This document shows, piece by piece, positions 52,443 through 63,700 of a stretch of 64,000 nt of DNA. Below the pieces are notes generated by a model. It was given only the letters and a program-made list of their open reading frames with translations, made no database searches and was not told where the DNA came from. The first letter of the stretch is position 1; every line of letters starts with the position of its first letter. The stretch is from Mucilaginibacter empetricola. GTDB taxonomy: Bacteria > Bacteroidota > Bacteroidia > Sphingobacteriales > Sphingobacteriaceae. The stretch covers positions 1-64,000 of the forward strand of contig NZ_JANUBZ010000005.1 in the NCBI RefSeq assembly GCF_024808665.1, given 5' to 3'. Both the position numbers and the translations under genes were made by a program.

Positions 52443-55400
52443 ATGAAATGTTTCTTACGTAATTGCCGATCGGAATTAATCAAATTAGCGCTTTGCGTCT
52501 TAATTCTTTTTATTAATGTAGGATTTGTTTCAGCGGCCGCGACAAATTGGACGGGGGGAACAAGCAGTGATTGGTCTAACCCGCTTAATTGGTCTAATGG
52601 CGTTCCTGGGACTGGTTCTACAGCGCAAATTGGGGTAACAGTTGGTTTTAATAACCAGCCTGTCATAAATTCATCGGTATCAGGGATTACAGGCCTTGTA
52701 TTTGGTGCAAACGGACTCATTGTACTTGGCACAACTACTAATGTTATAACACTTACAGTAAATAGTGGCTTTACACTTGCAGTAAGCGGCAATATTACAC
52801 AAAACTCAAGCAGTGTCGTTCTTTCTGCGCTTTCCACCAGTACTTTTACAACGACCGTTGCTGGTGCCGGTACTATTACTTGCGGTTCGTTAACAGTGGG
52901 TAATTCTAACGTTTTTCTTGCTGTGAGTTTATTGAGTACCAATAATCTTATATTCGTTTCAACTATTTCGAATTTTAGCGTCGGGGGTAATGTAGTAGTT
53001 AATTCAACTACACAGGGCACCAGTGTTATACCACTTATAATAGCAATTGGCTTTGATAATGCAACTTTTTCTTTACAAGGAGGCATTACTTCAATTAGTG
53101 GTACAATACAAACTGTCAATACAACCCAAGGGATCATATTGACAGGAAATTCCACCCCAACATTTAGTATTGATATGCCTACCGGCTCTGCCTTGACACC
53201 TGTTTTGCAGCTTACAAATGCCAATGCTATAAATTCTGCCAGTGTAGCTGGTTCTATGAATTTTTATAATAATACAGGCGGAACGGGTACTTGTACAGTA
53301 TCTTACAATGGCACTGGCAGTCAGGAAGTATATACCAATACAAGTACCATACTTAGTTCGAGTCCTCAAACTTATCAAAATTTAGTGCTAACCACTTCTG
53401 GTGCAAAAACAACAGATGCTGGTACCTTATCCGTTGCCGCCAATTTAACAACGTCGGCGACGGCTGCTACGCCGCTTACAACGGTTTTATTCAATAGTCA
53501 TAATACCGTAGTAACTGTTGGTGGTAATTGGACAAATAGTTGCAGTACTACTCAAGGTTCCGGAAATATTACTGTAGCAGGCTCTATAAGTAATAATTCG
53601 GGTGGTACCATCAATTTGGGTTCGGGCAATTTATCTATAGCCACTAATTACACTAATAATTCCGGGGGTATTTATACTCAAAGTACCGGCACTACTATTT
53701 TCAATGGCTCTGCGGCGCAAACGCTTGTTGATAATAGTACCGCCGGTACTACGTTTAACAACGTAACTTTCAATGGTACGTCTGCAAGTAGTATATCAAC
53801 CATAAATGCAGGCACCGGCAATTTTGCAATTTCTACTACCGGTGTTTTAACCATGGCGAATAATGCAACGTTGATAGCAGGCACCACTACTGCCGGTGGC
53901 GCAGCGTATTTAACTTTGCTGTCAAATGCCAATTCAAGTGCGGCAGTTGCTAATATACCAAGTACATGTATTATTAAAGGGAATGTAAACGTGCAGCGCT
54001 TTATAACTGGCACAAATTCAAATTATGTTAGTTATCGTTTATTATCATCGCCGGTAAATACAGTTAGCCCTACGTCGGCTGCGGGTAATTATATCAGTTT
54101 ATATAATTTAAATAGAAGTATCACGGCCGGCGGGATAACCTATAACGGCGTTTATACAGGTGGCCCCGGAGGCACAGCTGGTGGTTTTAACATCAGAACA
54201 AATAATCCCATCATCTACCTTTATAATGAAACTTTAAAAACAAGCAATACAGCGTTTACTTCAGGTAAAAATGTAGGTATATCTGCAATAGATATAACAA
54301 GTAGTGCCGCTACCGACGTAACCACTGTAAGTACAGCCACCACAGTTGGCGGAGTGGCCTATTCGGGAGCTAGCGGTATTAATATACCTGCCGGGAATGG
54401 CTACATCGATTATTTTGTAGGTCCTAATACTATAAGTACCCCCTCGGGGCCAATCAGCAATGCTGTTATTACTAATGTGGGGTTTATTAACCAACAAAAT
54501 GTGCAGGTTTATTTATGGTACACACCAGGGAACGGTACAGGAACAGGCTCAGCGGGCCAATTATCTTATTCTACACCGGCAAGTGGGCCGGCTGATACTT
54601 ATCAAGGTTATAACATGGTAGGTAACCCATATCCCAGTACGCTTAGTTTGCTATCTGTTTTTTCTGATAATGGTGGTATCGGCAGTATCTACGTTTTAAG
54701 TAACTATAATCCTGGCGGACAGGAGTATAATGCTTATACATCTGTTGGAGCGAGTTCGTCGCCTAGTCCCGCTTATATAGTGAGTGGGCAAGGTTTTTTG
54801 GCTAAGGTAACGGGGGGAGCTAAAACGCTTATTTTTAAAGAGAGCGAGAAAGCCCCAACGCAGCAATTGACCGGCTCAAACCTCTTATTATCATTATACA
54901 AGGATCTGCCTTCGTTAAATACCCAGCCATTATCAGGATTATATATGAAGATGGTGAAGGATAGTGTGACCCATGCCTATTGCGGTATATATTTCCGGAA
55001 GGGTTGGGCGTCAATATTTAATGCCGGTGATGCAGCCGATTTAAATACTTCATCTCAAAAGGTTTATATGTCAAGTTATACTTCTGATGGAGTACGTGCT
55101 GCCGTTAACCTACAGCCAGATTACAGAAAAGGTATCAAGGTAAAGGTATATGCCAATGCCGCTGTTGATGGAATTTACATGTTAAATACGGAAGGCATCC
55201 GTAACATAGATACGCTTTATGATATTTTCCTGATAGATCATTATAAAAACGACTCGTTGGATATGCGTCGCTATGGATCGTATACGTTTAACATTTATAA
55301 AAGCGATACTTCATCATTTGGTGGTTCGCGCTTTGAGCTATCAATTCATCCGCGGCCATTACCGCCTTACAAGTTGTTGAGTTTTACGGGGCAAAAAGTA

Positions 55401-55955
55401 AGGGATGGTATACAATTAACCTGGAAAACAGAAAGCGAAGCCAATTACACAGGCTTTGTACTGCAAAAACAAGATGATAAACAGTATATTCAATTATACA
55501 GCCTGCAAAGTAATGGCAGTGGCACCTATACATTTACAGATCATAATCCAATAAGAGGAAACAATACTTATCGGTTACAACAATCGGGAATAACCGGTAA
55601 TATAAGTTATTCATCGCCGGTAACCATTACGTATGATCAGGCAGGAACAAATGAATCGATATGTGTGTACCCAAACCCGGTAAAAGACGTAATTAATTTG
55701 ACAATAAACCGGAGTAATCAAAATGCAAATGGCAATCAGTTAATTGGTATAAACGGGCCATCATTCCCTGTCGGTTCAGTTTCATATGGTATTAAAATAA
55801 TGACTATCACGGGCACTGTAGTAATGTCAAACAACTCAACCGATGCTGACTGGCATCAGAATGCTGTTTCACTTGCTCCGGGGCCATATATTATACAGGT
55901 AATTAACAATAATGACAAAAGTTTGATAGGCAAAAGCATGTTTGTTAAAATATAA
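52443..55955 (+). CDS. Large T9SS-exported surface protein, paralog 1
   Basis: The 1170-residue protein has a signal peptide (to about 31, ending VSAAA), then NWTGGTSSDWSNPLNWSNGVPG, a motif seen at the start of bacterial beta-helix adhesins. Ser/Thr/Asn/Gly-rich repeats run to about residue 515. From residue 531 (YRLLSSPVN) the remaining 640 residues match the two paralogs downstream. They include GYNMVGNPYPS, a fibronectin-III-like region (LTWKTESEANYTGFVLQK) and the T9SS type A sorting domain from YPNPVKD at 1076 to the end. It would be secreted across the outer membrane and anchored. Its function is unknown; adhesion is the likeliest guess. Confidence 0.85.
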   Translation: MKCFLRNCRSELIKLALCVLILFINVGFVSAAATNWTGGTSSDWSNPLNWSNGVPGTGSTAQIGVTVGFNNQPVINSSVSGITGLVFGANGLIVLGTTTNVITLTVNSGFTLAVSGNITQNSSSVVLSALSTSTFTTTVAGAGTITCGSLTVGNSNVFLAVSLLSTNNLIFVSTISNFSVGGNVVVNSTTQGTSVIPLIIAIGFDNATFSLQGGITSISGTIQTVNTTQGIILTGNSTPTFSIDMPTGSALTPVLQLTNANAINSASVAGSMNFYNNTGGTGTCTVSYNGTGSQEVYTNTSTILSSSPQTYQNLVLTTSGAKTTDAGTLSVAANLTTSATAATPLTTVLFNSHNTVVTVGGNWTNSCSTTQGSGNITVAGSISNNSGGTINLGSGNLSIATNYTNNSGGIYTQSTGTTIFNGSAAQTLVDNSTAGTTFNNVTFNGTSASSISTINAGTGNFAISTTGVLTMANNATLIAGTTTAGGAAYLTLLSNANSSAAVANIPSTCIIKGNVNVQRFITGTNSNYVSYRLLSSPVNTVSPTSAAGNYISLYNLNRSITAGGITYNGVYTGGPGGTAGGFNIRTNNPIIYLYNETLKTSNTAFTSGKNVGISAIDITSSAATDVTTVSTATTVGGVAYSGASGINIPAGNGYIDYFVGPNTISTPSGPISNAVITNVGFINQQNVQVYLWYTPGNGTGTGSAGQLSYSTPASGPADTYQGYNMVGNPYPSTLSLLSVFSDNGGIGSIYVLSNYNPGGQEYNAYTSVGASSSPSPAYIVSGQGFLAKVTGGAKTLIFKESEKAPTQQLTGSNLLLSLYKDLPSLNTQPLSGLYMKMVKDSVTHAYCGIYFRKGWASIFNAGDAADLNTSSQKVYMSSYTSDGVRAAVNLQPDYRKGIKVKVYANAAVDGIYMLNTEGIRNIDTLYDIFLIDHYKNDSLDMRRYGSYTFNIYKSDTSSFGGSRFELSIHPRPLPPYKLLSFTGQKVRDGIQLTWKTESEANYTGFVLQKQDDKQYIQLYSLQSNGSGTYTFTDHNPIRGNNTYRLQQSGITGNISYSSPVTITYDQAGTNESICVYPNPVKDVINLTINRSNQNANGNQLIGINGPSFPVGSVSYGIKIMTITGTVVMSNNSTDADWHQNAVSLAPGPYIIQVINNNDKSLIGKSMFVKI

Positions 55956-55994
55956 AAGTAGATTTATAAGTTACTGATAATGCGGCGAAAGGTT

Positions 55995-56039
55995 CTTTCT
56001 TGTGTAACAAAAAGCCTCTGATTTTGTTACACAAGAAAG
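55995..56039 (+). terminator. Hairpin after T9SS paralog 1
   Basis: CTTTCTTGTGTAACAAAA (55995-56012) and its perfect reverse complement (56022-56039) follow the gene. The T run after it is poor (TTGTTTTC), so termination is likely but not certain. Confidence 0.7.
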
Positions 56040-56086
56040 TTGTTTTCAGGGTAACCTGTTTTATTAGTTTTACGTATAAGCAATAT

Positions 56087-56108
56087 GGTCGAAATTATAA
56101 TTTCGACC
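56087..56108. promoter_or_regulatory. Perfect 22-base palindrome upstream of T9SS paralog 2
   Basis: GGTCGAAATTA is directly followed by its exact complement TAATTTCGACC. It lies 113 bases before the next start codon. It may be an operator for a dimeric regulator; the other two paralogs have no copy upstream. Confidence 0.5.
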
Positions 56109-56221
56109 CAAGTGTTATCGATGCTTTAAAAACAATTTTAATGCATCGCCGAAAGTTTGATTTGAGCAGATAAATTATTTGATGAACAAAAGGATAGGGC
56201 CTCAGTTAATTCTATTTAACT

Positions 56222-59200
56222 ATGGCAAATCGTCTTTTATTAACCCTTCTTATCGGGTTCGGATTTTCAATTCACGCTGAAGCCGCGGCTATCACGTTTA
56301 ATTGGAAAGGGTCGTCAAGCACAACCTGGGAATTGGCAAGTAACTGGACAGCCAGCGATGGTTCAACAACAAATTACCCCGGGTCGGGCGGCAGAACCAC
56401 AGATATTGTGGATTTTGGCGTTAGCGGCTCCAGTTATACAAATCAACCCACATTAAGTACAAGTTTAACAATAGCATCCATTGAGTTTGGTGGCGGTATT
56501 GAAGTTGGTACTACTTTAACGGTAAACGTTGGTACGCTAACTGTTGGTAGCATTACCCAGGATATAAACACCAACTCAGGCAGTAAAACTATCTATGATT
56601 ATTTTCAGGGTACTGGTACCATAACATGTACCAGTCTGAACCTGGGAAGCGGCAACAGCACAAGCGGACATCAGAATTATATGATGGATGATATTGCCAA
56701 TCTTTATGTTAACGGAAATATTACCATCACATCAAATGCCAATATTCAAAATGGCTCGGGATTCAGGTTGGAAAACGGTAACATGTATTTGTCGGGCGTT
56801 ATAAGCTTTGCTGCTATAAGCTCATCAATTACGCAAACGAATGCCTCATATTTTACTATAAATACCATTACGCAAGCCACTGGCGCAGCCACCACCCCGC
56901 ATCTGTATCTATCTAATGCCAACCCGGTTGGAACCATACCTACACCAAAAGCTTCTGTAAACTTTTATGGCGACCATGGAGGTACAGGATATGTTACCTA
57001 TACCGCAAACAGTCCTAATATTACTACCACTGCAACTGCTGGCTTTGGTACAGGTGGTGGTACTATAGATACTTCTAAAACAAGTTACGACAATCTTATT
57101 GTTCAGGGTACAGGTATAGCAACAGTGGGCGGCAGTACGGTAGGCGCCTTAAAAGTAGCAGGCGATCTTGATACCTATAGTCCGGTTACTTTTAGCCCGG
57201 CTGGTGCCAGTGCAACCAATACCTCGGTAGGCGGTAACTGGAATAACACTTCAACCGTTACGGGGGGAGCAGGCAGCACCGCAATATCGGGTAACGTTGC
57301 AAATTCAGGTACTATGAATCTTTCATCGGGTATTCTGGAGGTTGGCGGCAGTGTAACAAATACTTCAAATCTTACTGCCGGAAACGGCAGTATCACTATT
57401 GATGCCAATTTGAGTAATTCGGGTAATTTAACTATGTCGTCCGGGTCACTTACGGTTGGCGGTAACTATACCAACAGCGCGGGCGGAGCTTTTACAGCCA
57501 GCTCGGGCACGGTTTATTTTGATGGTAAAAGCGCACAAACATTAGTAGACAACAGTACAGCCGGAACCACATTTAATAACGTAACTTTTAACGGTACAAC
57601 TACCAGTAGTGTATCAACAATAAGCCCCGGCGTTGGCAATTTTGCAGTTTCGCCAATCGGCGTATTGACCATGGCGAATGATGCGCAGCTTGTTGCAGGC
57701 TCAACTACAGCGGGTGGGGCGGCATACTTAACTTTAATGTCGAGTACAAGTTCAACTTCAGCGGTGGGGATAATACCATCTACTTGCAGCATTACCGGCA
57801 ATGTAAATGTACAGCGTTATATAACGGGTACAAATTCAAACTATGTCAGTTATCGCTTACTGTCATCGCCGGTAAATAATATAAGTCCAACTTCAGGACC
57901 TACAAATTACATTAGCTTATATCATTTAAATAAAAGTTCAACCGTTGGTGGTGTAACTTATAATGGTGTTTATACCGGCGGACCGGGAGGCGTTGCGGGT
58001 GGCTTTAATATCGCAACCGCAAATCCAATTATTTATATATATAACGAAACTTTAAAAACAAGCAATACCTCATTTATTTCGGGTAAAAATGTGGGTATTT
58101 CATCGATGGATATAACCAGTAGTTCTGCTACTGACGTGAATACCATCAGTACCGCTACGCTTGCCAATGGTGGTGCGGCCTATTCGGCGCCGAGTGGTGT
58201 TAATATACCAGTAGGTAATGGTTATATCGATTATTTTATTGGCCCCAATACTATAGCCAATCCCTCATCACCTATTAGCTCGGCAACTATTACCAATGTG
58301 GGCTTCATTAACCAGCAAAATGTAAAGGTTTATTTATGGTACACCCCGGCCAATGGAACTGGTGCAGGTACCGCCGGGCAGTTATCATATGCCACGCCGG
58401 CAAGCGGCGTTGCAGATAAGTTCCAGGGCTTTAACATGGTGGGCAATCCTTACCCAAGTACTATAAGCTTGGCTCAGGTTTTTACAGATAACCCTGGCAT
58501 TGATAATATTTATGTGTTGAGTGACTACAATCCCGGTGGTCAGGAGTATAATACTTATACTGCTACTGGAAATTCATCACCTTCACCAGCATATGTAGTG
58601 AGCGGACAGGGCTTTCAGGCACACGCAAAAAGTGGCGGACAAACCCTTATATTTCAGGAAGGAGAAAAAGTACCTACCCAACAATTAACCGGATCATCAT
58701 TATTATTAGGAACCGCTAAACAAACTGAACAGCCTTTAGCCGGATTGTATATGAAGATGGTTCAGGATAGCGTGGCATTTGATTATTGTGGAATTTATTT
58801 CAGGAGCGATTGGGTATCGACATTTAAAGCCGGTGATGCAATTGATCTGGATGGATTGTCGCCAAAGGTTTATATGTCCAGCTTTAGTTCTGATGGTGCA
58901 CGTTTATCGGTGAATCACCAGCCTGATTATACCAAAGGCATTAATGTAAAACTATATGCTAATGCCAATACTGATGGAGCATACAGTTTAACTATAGAAG
59001 GAATACGTAACATTGATACCTTATATGATATTTTTCTTTTAGATCATTACCAAAAGGACTCAGTAAATATTCGTCACACAGGTTCCTATGCTTTTAATAT
59101 TAGTAAAAGTGATTCATCATCCTTTGGTGGTTCGCGGTTTGAATTGTCTATACGTTTACGGCCGTCACCTCCTTACCAATTGGTAAGTTTTACAGCGCAG

Positions 59201-59767
59201 AAAGTAAGCGATGGTGTGCAACTAACCTGGAAAACAAATAATGAAGCAAATTATATTGGCTTTGTGTTACAAAAAGCCGATGGTACACAATTTAATCAAT
59301 TACACAGTGTGCAAAGCGACGGTAGTGGTACCTATAGTTATATTGATCGTCATCCGGTTATGGGTAATAACACCTACCGCCTGAAGCAAACCGGTATAAC
59401 CGGCGATACAAGTTACTCGGCCCCGATCGCGGTAATGTATACGCCTGCCGGTGGGGAAGGCTCAATCAGTGTATACCCAAATCCGGTAAAAGATGTCATT
59501 AACTTAACGATTAACAAAAATGGCACCAATGAAAATTCAAATGGTAATCAATTATTGAATTTGGGGCAATCGGTATTTTCAATAAAATCAACTAACTATC
59601 AAATAAAAATAATGAGTATTACCGGCTCAGTCCTGATATCAGATACATCTGACGAAGCTGATTGGCATCACAGTGCTGCCGGGCTTATTCCAGGTCCTTA
59701 TATTATACAGGTAATTAACAACGCAGATAAAAGCCTGGTTGGAAAAGGAGTGTTTATTAAGATATAG
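56222..59767 (+). CDS. Large T9SS-exported surface protein, paralog 2
   Basis: The 1181-residue protein starts with a signal peptide (cleavage near AEAAA) and NWKGSSSTTWELASNWTASDG, then beta-rich repeats with GNVANSGTMNLSSG-like turns. It shares FDGKSAQTLVDNSTAGTTFNNVTFNGT with paralog 1, and from residue 544 (YRLLSSPVN) the whole 640-residue C-terminal half. The T9SS sorting domain begins at YPNPVKD (1085). The conserved half probably forms a stalk or export module and the N-terminal half the exposed part. It is 266 bases downstream of paralog 1 and ends at a strong terminator. Confidence 0.85.
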   Translation: MANRLLLTLLIGFGFSIHAEAAAITFNWKGSSSTTWELASNWTASDGSTTNYPGSGGRTTDIVDFGVSGSSYTNQPTLSTSLTIASIEFGGGIEVGTTLTVNVGTLTVGSITQDINTNSGSKTIYDYFQGTGTITCTSLNLGSGNSTSGHQNYMMDDIANLYVNGNITITSNANIQNGSGFRLENGNMYLSGVISFAAISSSITQTNASYFTINTITQATGAATTPHLYLSNANPVGTIPTPKASVNFYGDHGGTGYVTYTANSPNITTTATAGFGTGGGTIDTSKTSYDNLIVQGTGIATVGGSTVGALKVAGDLDTYSPVTFSPAGASATNTSVGGNWNNTSTVTGGAGSTAISGNVANSGTMNLSSGILEVGGSVTNTSNLTAGNGSITIDANLSNSGNLTMSSGSLTVGGNYTNSAGGAFTASSGTVYFDGKSAQTLVDNSTAGTTFNNVTFNGTTTSSVSTISPGVGNFAVSPIGVLTMANDAQLVAGSTTAGGAAYLTLMSSTSSTSAVGIIPSTCSITGNVNVQRYITGTNSNYVSYRLLSSPVNNISPTSGPTNYISLYHLNKSSTVGGVTYNGVYTGGPGGVAGGFNIATANPIIYIYNETLKTSNTSFISGKNVGISSMDITSSSATDVNTISTATLANGGAAYSAPSGVNIPVGNGYIDYFIGPNTIANPSSPISSATITNVGFINQQNVKVYLWYTPANGTGAGTAGQLSYATPASGVADKFQGFNMVGNPYPSTISLAQVFTDNPGIDNIYVLSDYNPGGQEYNTYTATGNSSPSPAYVVSGQGFQAHAKSGGQTLIFQEGEKVPTQQLTGSSLLLGTAKQTEQPLAGLYMKMVQDSVAFDYCGIYFRSDWVSTFKAGDAIDLDGLSPKVYMSSFSSDGARLSVNHQPDYTKGINVKLYANANTDGAYSLTIEGIRNIDTLYDIFLLDHYQKDSVNIRHTGSYAFNISKSDSSSFGGSRFELSIRLRPSPPYQLVSFTAQKVSDGVQLTWKTNNEANYIGFVLQKADGTQFNQLHSVQSDGSGTYSYIDRHPVMGNNTYRLKQTGITGDTSYSAPIAVMYTPAGGEGSISVYPNPVKDVINLTINKNGTNENSNGNQLLNLGQSVFSIKSTNYQIKIMSITGSVLISDTSDEADWHHSAAGLIPGPYIIQVINNADKSLVGKGVFIKI

Positions 59768-59784
59768 CAAATCAATTCCAGAAT

Positions 59785-59823
59785 AAAAAATGCCGGCATC
59801 TATTTAAGATGCCGGCATTTTTT
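59785..59823. terminator. Bidirectional terminator between paralog 2 and msrA
   Basis: AAAAAATGCCGGCATC and GATGCCGGCATTTTTT form perfect arms around TATTTAA. It serves both convergent genes. Confidence 0.94.
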
Positions 59824-59841
59824 ATGGTTTTTTGTTTCTCG

Positions 59842-60387
59842 TTATAATAGCTCCGGTTTTATTTTTTCAGTAAAATCCTTTGCAAACTTATAAAGTTTGG
59901 GTTGTATAACAGCTGCACAATAAGGGTTTTGCGGATTGTTGGCAAAATAATTTTGATGATAATCTTCTGCTTTATAAAATTCGCTTGCAGGGGTAATTTC
60001 AGTAACAATCGGCTTATCGTAAACTTCTTCTTCTGTCAGCCTTTTTATCATTGCTTCTGCTTGTTGTTTTTGCTCGTCATTTTCATAAAAAATGGCAGAT
60101 CTGTATTGCGTGCCAACATCATTTCCCTGCCTGTTTAAGGTAGTTGGGTTATGAGTTTTGAAGAATATAAGCAGCAGCTCATCAAATGAGATTTCGTCGG
60201 CGTCATATAATAACTGAAGTACTTCTGCGTGGCCGGTTGTTCCATTACAAACTTCTTTGTAGGTAGGACTTTTGGTATGCCCGCCCATATAGCCCGAAGC
60301 TACACTCTTAACTCCTTTAACTGTTTCAAATATAGCCTCGGTACACCAAAAGCAGCCGTTACCGAATGTGATTTTCTGTAAATTCAT
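59842..60387 (-). CDS. msrA: Peptide-methionine (S)-S-oxide reductase MsrA
   Basis: The 181-residue protein begins MNLQKITFGNGCFWCTEAIFE with the GCFWC active site (catalytic Cys at 12). It continues with SGYMGGHTKSPTYKEVCNGTTGHAEVLQLLYD and GNDVGTQYRSAIFYENDEQ, all MsrA signatures. It repairs oxidised methionine in proteins. There is no signal peptide, so it is cytoplasmic. It interrupts the T9SS paralog array on the opposite strand. Confidence 0.97.
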   Translation of the reverse strand: MNLQKITFGNGCFWCTEAIFETVKGVKSVASGYMGGHTKSPTYKEVCNGTTGHAEVLQLLYDADEISFDELLLIFFKTHNPTTLNRQGNDVGTQYRSAIFYENDEQKQQAEAMIKRLTEEEVYDKPIVTEITPASEFYKAEDYHQNYFANNPQNPYCAAVIQPKLYKFAKDFTEKIKPELL

Positions 60388-60793
60388 GTGGATAAAGATA
60401 TTTAATCTAAGATAAGGTTTGTACGCGCCAATGCATTAAATGAACGGGGAATATGGCAATATAATTACTAAACATTGTACTTGTCGGCGGACGCAGCCTT
60501 TAATCTTTTATAGGTTGACGAGGAAATGAACTTGATAATTTTTAGGAAAATTAATTAATTATTAAGGATTGTATTAATTAATAATATATTAAATATTAAT
60601 TAATATGTTAACGGCCTATTGCTAGATATTACGTTAATAAATTAATTATTTTCTAAATATTCAATTTATAGCAACTTATAACTAATATTTATCGTAAAGA
60701 AATCAATTTGCAAGCCGTTGGAAATGTTAAGTTGACAACTTACTGCGAAGGGTTTATTTAAGTACCTGATTATTAACCTTAAACTATTGCGCT
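60388..60793. other. AT-rich gap before T9SS paralog 3
   Basis: About 400 bases dominated by TTAATTAATTATT-like runs (60540-60660) hold no gene. I see no good promoter match and no copy of the palindrome found before paralog 2. Confidence 0.5.
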
Positions 60794-63700
60794 TTGAAAA
60801 TACCCTTACTTTTTTGCTCGTTAATTTTTGCCTTTATTTTTTGTGTTAGCAACCCAGCCAATGCTGCAACTAACACTTATACATGGAGCGGCGGTACCAG
60901 CACGGCATGGACTAACGTGGCTAACTGGAAGTTAAACGGATCGGCATTTAATCAAACTGCAGGTGGCGGCGTTTATTATCCGGGCCAAAATTCTTCAAAT
61001 ACCGATAATGTGGTTTTTAATGCAATTACGATTAATAACCCGGCTGTAACAACAAATATCCCCAATACCATAAACCAAATTACCGTTAATGATGCCATCA
61101 CCACCACTATTACCATAAATAGTGGGATCACTTTTTCGACAACCAGTTTAACAGTGGGGCCAACAAATGGAAACAACGCGAGCTTAACACTTACAACCAA
61201 TGGAACAACCGCAAGCTATTTTACGGCATTGGGTGGAAACGTAAATATCGGCCCGGCTGGCGGCACTTCAAAGCTTATAGTGAATGCCAACACCAATTTT
61301 GAATGTGGTTTAGAAGAAATTATCATTGGTGGCAATCAGAGCTCCATTACTAATAATGGTACAATTTTAATTACTTTTTTTAGCGACGTAACTTCAAATT
61401 ACAGCGGCGGTTATGGGTTTATAAATAATGCAGCAGGAACTATTAATATAGAATTCGATACGGAAGTTGATTTGGGAAATAGCGGAAATGAAAATATTCA
61501 AAATGCTGGCACATTTTATTTATCAAGCTCCGAGATAGACATGGATAATTCTCAGTCTCCGGGTAATTCAACTGCCACCGGTTTTTCCATTACCAATTCA
61601 AGTACCGGAACTTTTACAGCATCCGGATCGACTATAAATCTCACGGCTACGGGTACGAGTATCAAAAATTCAGGTATTTTTGATGTAACCACCAACTCTT
61701 ACATCAAATTAAATGGTACCAGTACAGCAATCACTAATTCTGGTACGTTTATTTTAGATCCCTCTTCAATAATTTATCCTACAGGTGCCTCATCAGTAAT
61801 AACTAACAATTCGGGGAGTACGTTTACATTGTTGTCTGATAACACAGGTTCGGCCACAATTGCTTCATTAAGCTCAACTGCCTCATGCGCAGGTGTTTTT
61901 AATGTACAACGTTATATAACAGGCAGCAGTTCAAGTTATAGCAGCTATCGCTTATTGTCATCGCCGGTAAATTGTACCAAAGCAACCTCCGCAACCAGCG
62001 CCAGCACGCTTAATTACATCAGCTTATATTATCTCAATAAAAGTGCAACCGTTAACGGCACCACCTACAACGGAATTTATACAGGCGGCTCAGGTGGCAC
62101 CGCAGGGGGCTTCAATACAACCACCGTTAACCCTATTTTATATTTTTATAATGAAATTTTAAAAACCAGCAATACGGCATTTACATCCGGAAAAAATGTT
62201 GGTATTTCTGCAATTAACAATGGCTCAGGTGTACCTTTACCTACTACGGTGAATATGGTGAGTTCAGCCAAAACAATGAGTGCCGTCTCTTATACTGCGC
62301 CAAGTAATTTACCCATACCGGTAGGAAACGGGTTTATAGACTACTTTGTAGGCCCCAACACACTCTCCAGCCCATCGGGTGCAATTAGTTCAGCAACTAT
62401 AACTAATATAGGCTTTATTAATCAGCAAAATGTTACCGTTTATTTATGGTACACGCCAAACAATGGTACCGCCACCGGCACTAGCGGACAATTATCTTTC
62501 ACAACGCCGACACCAGCTTTAGGGCCTGCCGATAAATTCCAGGGTTTTAATATGGTGGGTAATCCTTATCCAAGTACATTGAGTTTGTCGCAGTTGTTTA
62601 GTGATAATAACGGAATTGATAATGTTTATGTGCTGAGCGATAATAAATCATCGGGCTCGGGGTATAATGTATACACGGCAACGGGTAATTCATCGCCATC
62701 GCCTGCATATGTAGCAAGCGGCCAGGGCTTTTTGGTGCATGCAAAAAGCGGTGGCCAAACGCTTACATTTCAGGAAACAGAAAAAGCAGCCACTCAACAG
62801 TTAACGGGATCATCCTTATTATTGGGTACACCTAAACAAACCGACCAACAACTGAGTGGTTTATATGTGAAGATGACACAGGACAGCATCAATTATGACT
62901 ACTGTGGCATTTATTTCAGAAGTGATTGGGTATCGACCTTTAAAGTCGGAGATGCTATTGATTTGGATGGGTTATCGCCAAAAGTTTATATGTCGAGCTT
63001 CAGCTCTGATGGTGTACGAACAGCGGTAAATCATCAACCCGATTATACAAAAGGTATCAATGTGAAGCTTTATGCCGATGCTACCAGCGATGGTTTGTAT
63101 TCCTTAAGCGTTGAGGGTATTCGTAATATAGACACATTGTATAATATCTTTTTGATAGATCATTACAAAAATGATTCGCTGGATATGCGCCGTTATAGCT
63201 CCTATGCGTTTAATATTTACAAGAGCGATACTTCATCATCCGGTGGTTCACGCTTTGAACTATCTATTCACCCACGTCAATTACAGCCGTACAAACTATT
63301 GAATTTTGCTGCTCAAAAAGCAGTTGAAAGCGTGCAGCTAGATTGGAAAACACAAAATGAAGCTAATTATACCGGCTTTGTACTGCAAAAGTTTGATGGA
63401 GCCCAATATAACCAATTGAACAGCCAGCAAAGCAATGGAAGTGGGGCGTATACTTTTACCGACCGTATCCCCGTATTAGGCAATAATACCTATCGCTTAC
63501 AGCAAACGGGTTTAACAGGTAGTATAACTTATTCGTCGCCGGTAACTATAATGTTTAATCAGTCAACAACAGCCACTACGGCTCTTAGTGTATATCCTAA
63601 TCCGGTAAAAGACATGATTAATTTAACAATTAATCAAAATAGCGTAAATGTAAATACTGCCAATGGTTCAATTCTTATAAATCCATTAGCCCCATCTACC

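Noticed and set aside
52412..53224. 270-codon minus-strand frame opposite T9SS paralog 1
   Set aside because: The antisense of Thr/Asn/Ser-rich codons gives long open frames rich in Val and Pro. The same effect appears at 53678-54013 and 57514-57801, so it is not evidence of a gene.
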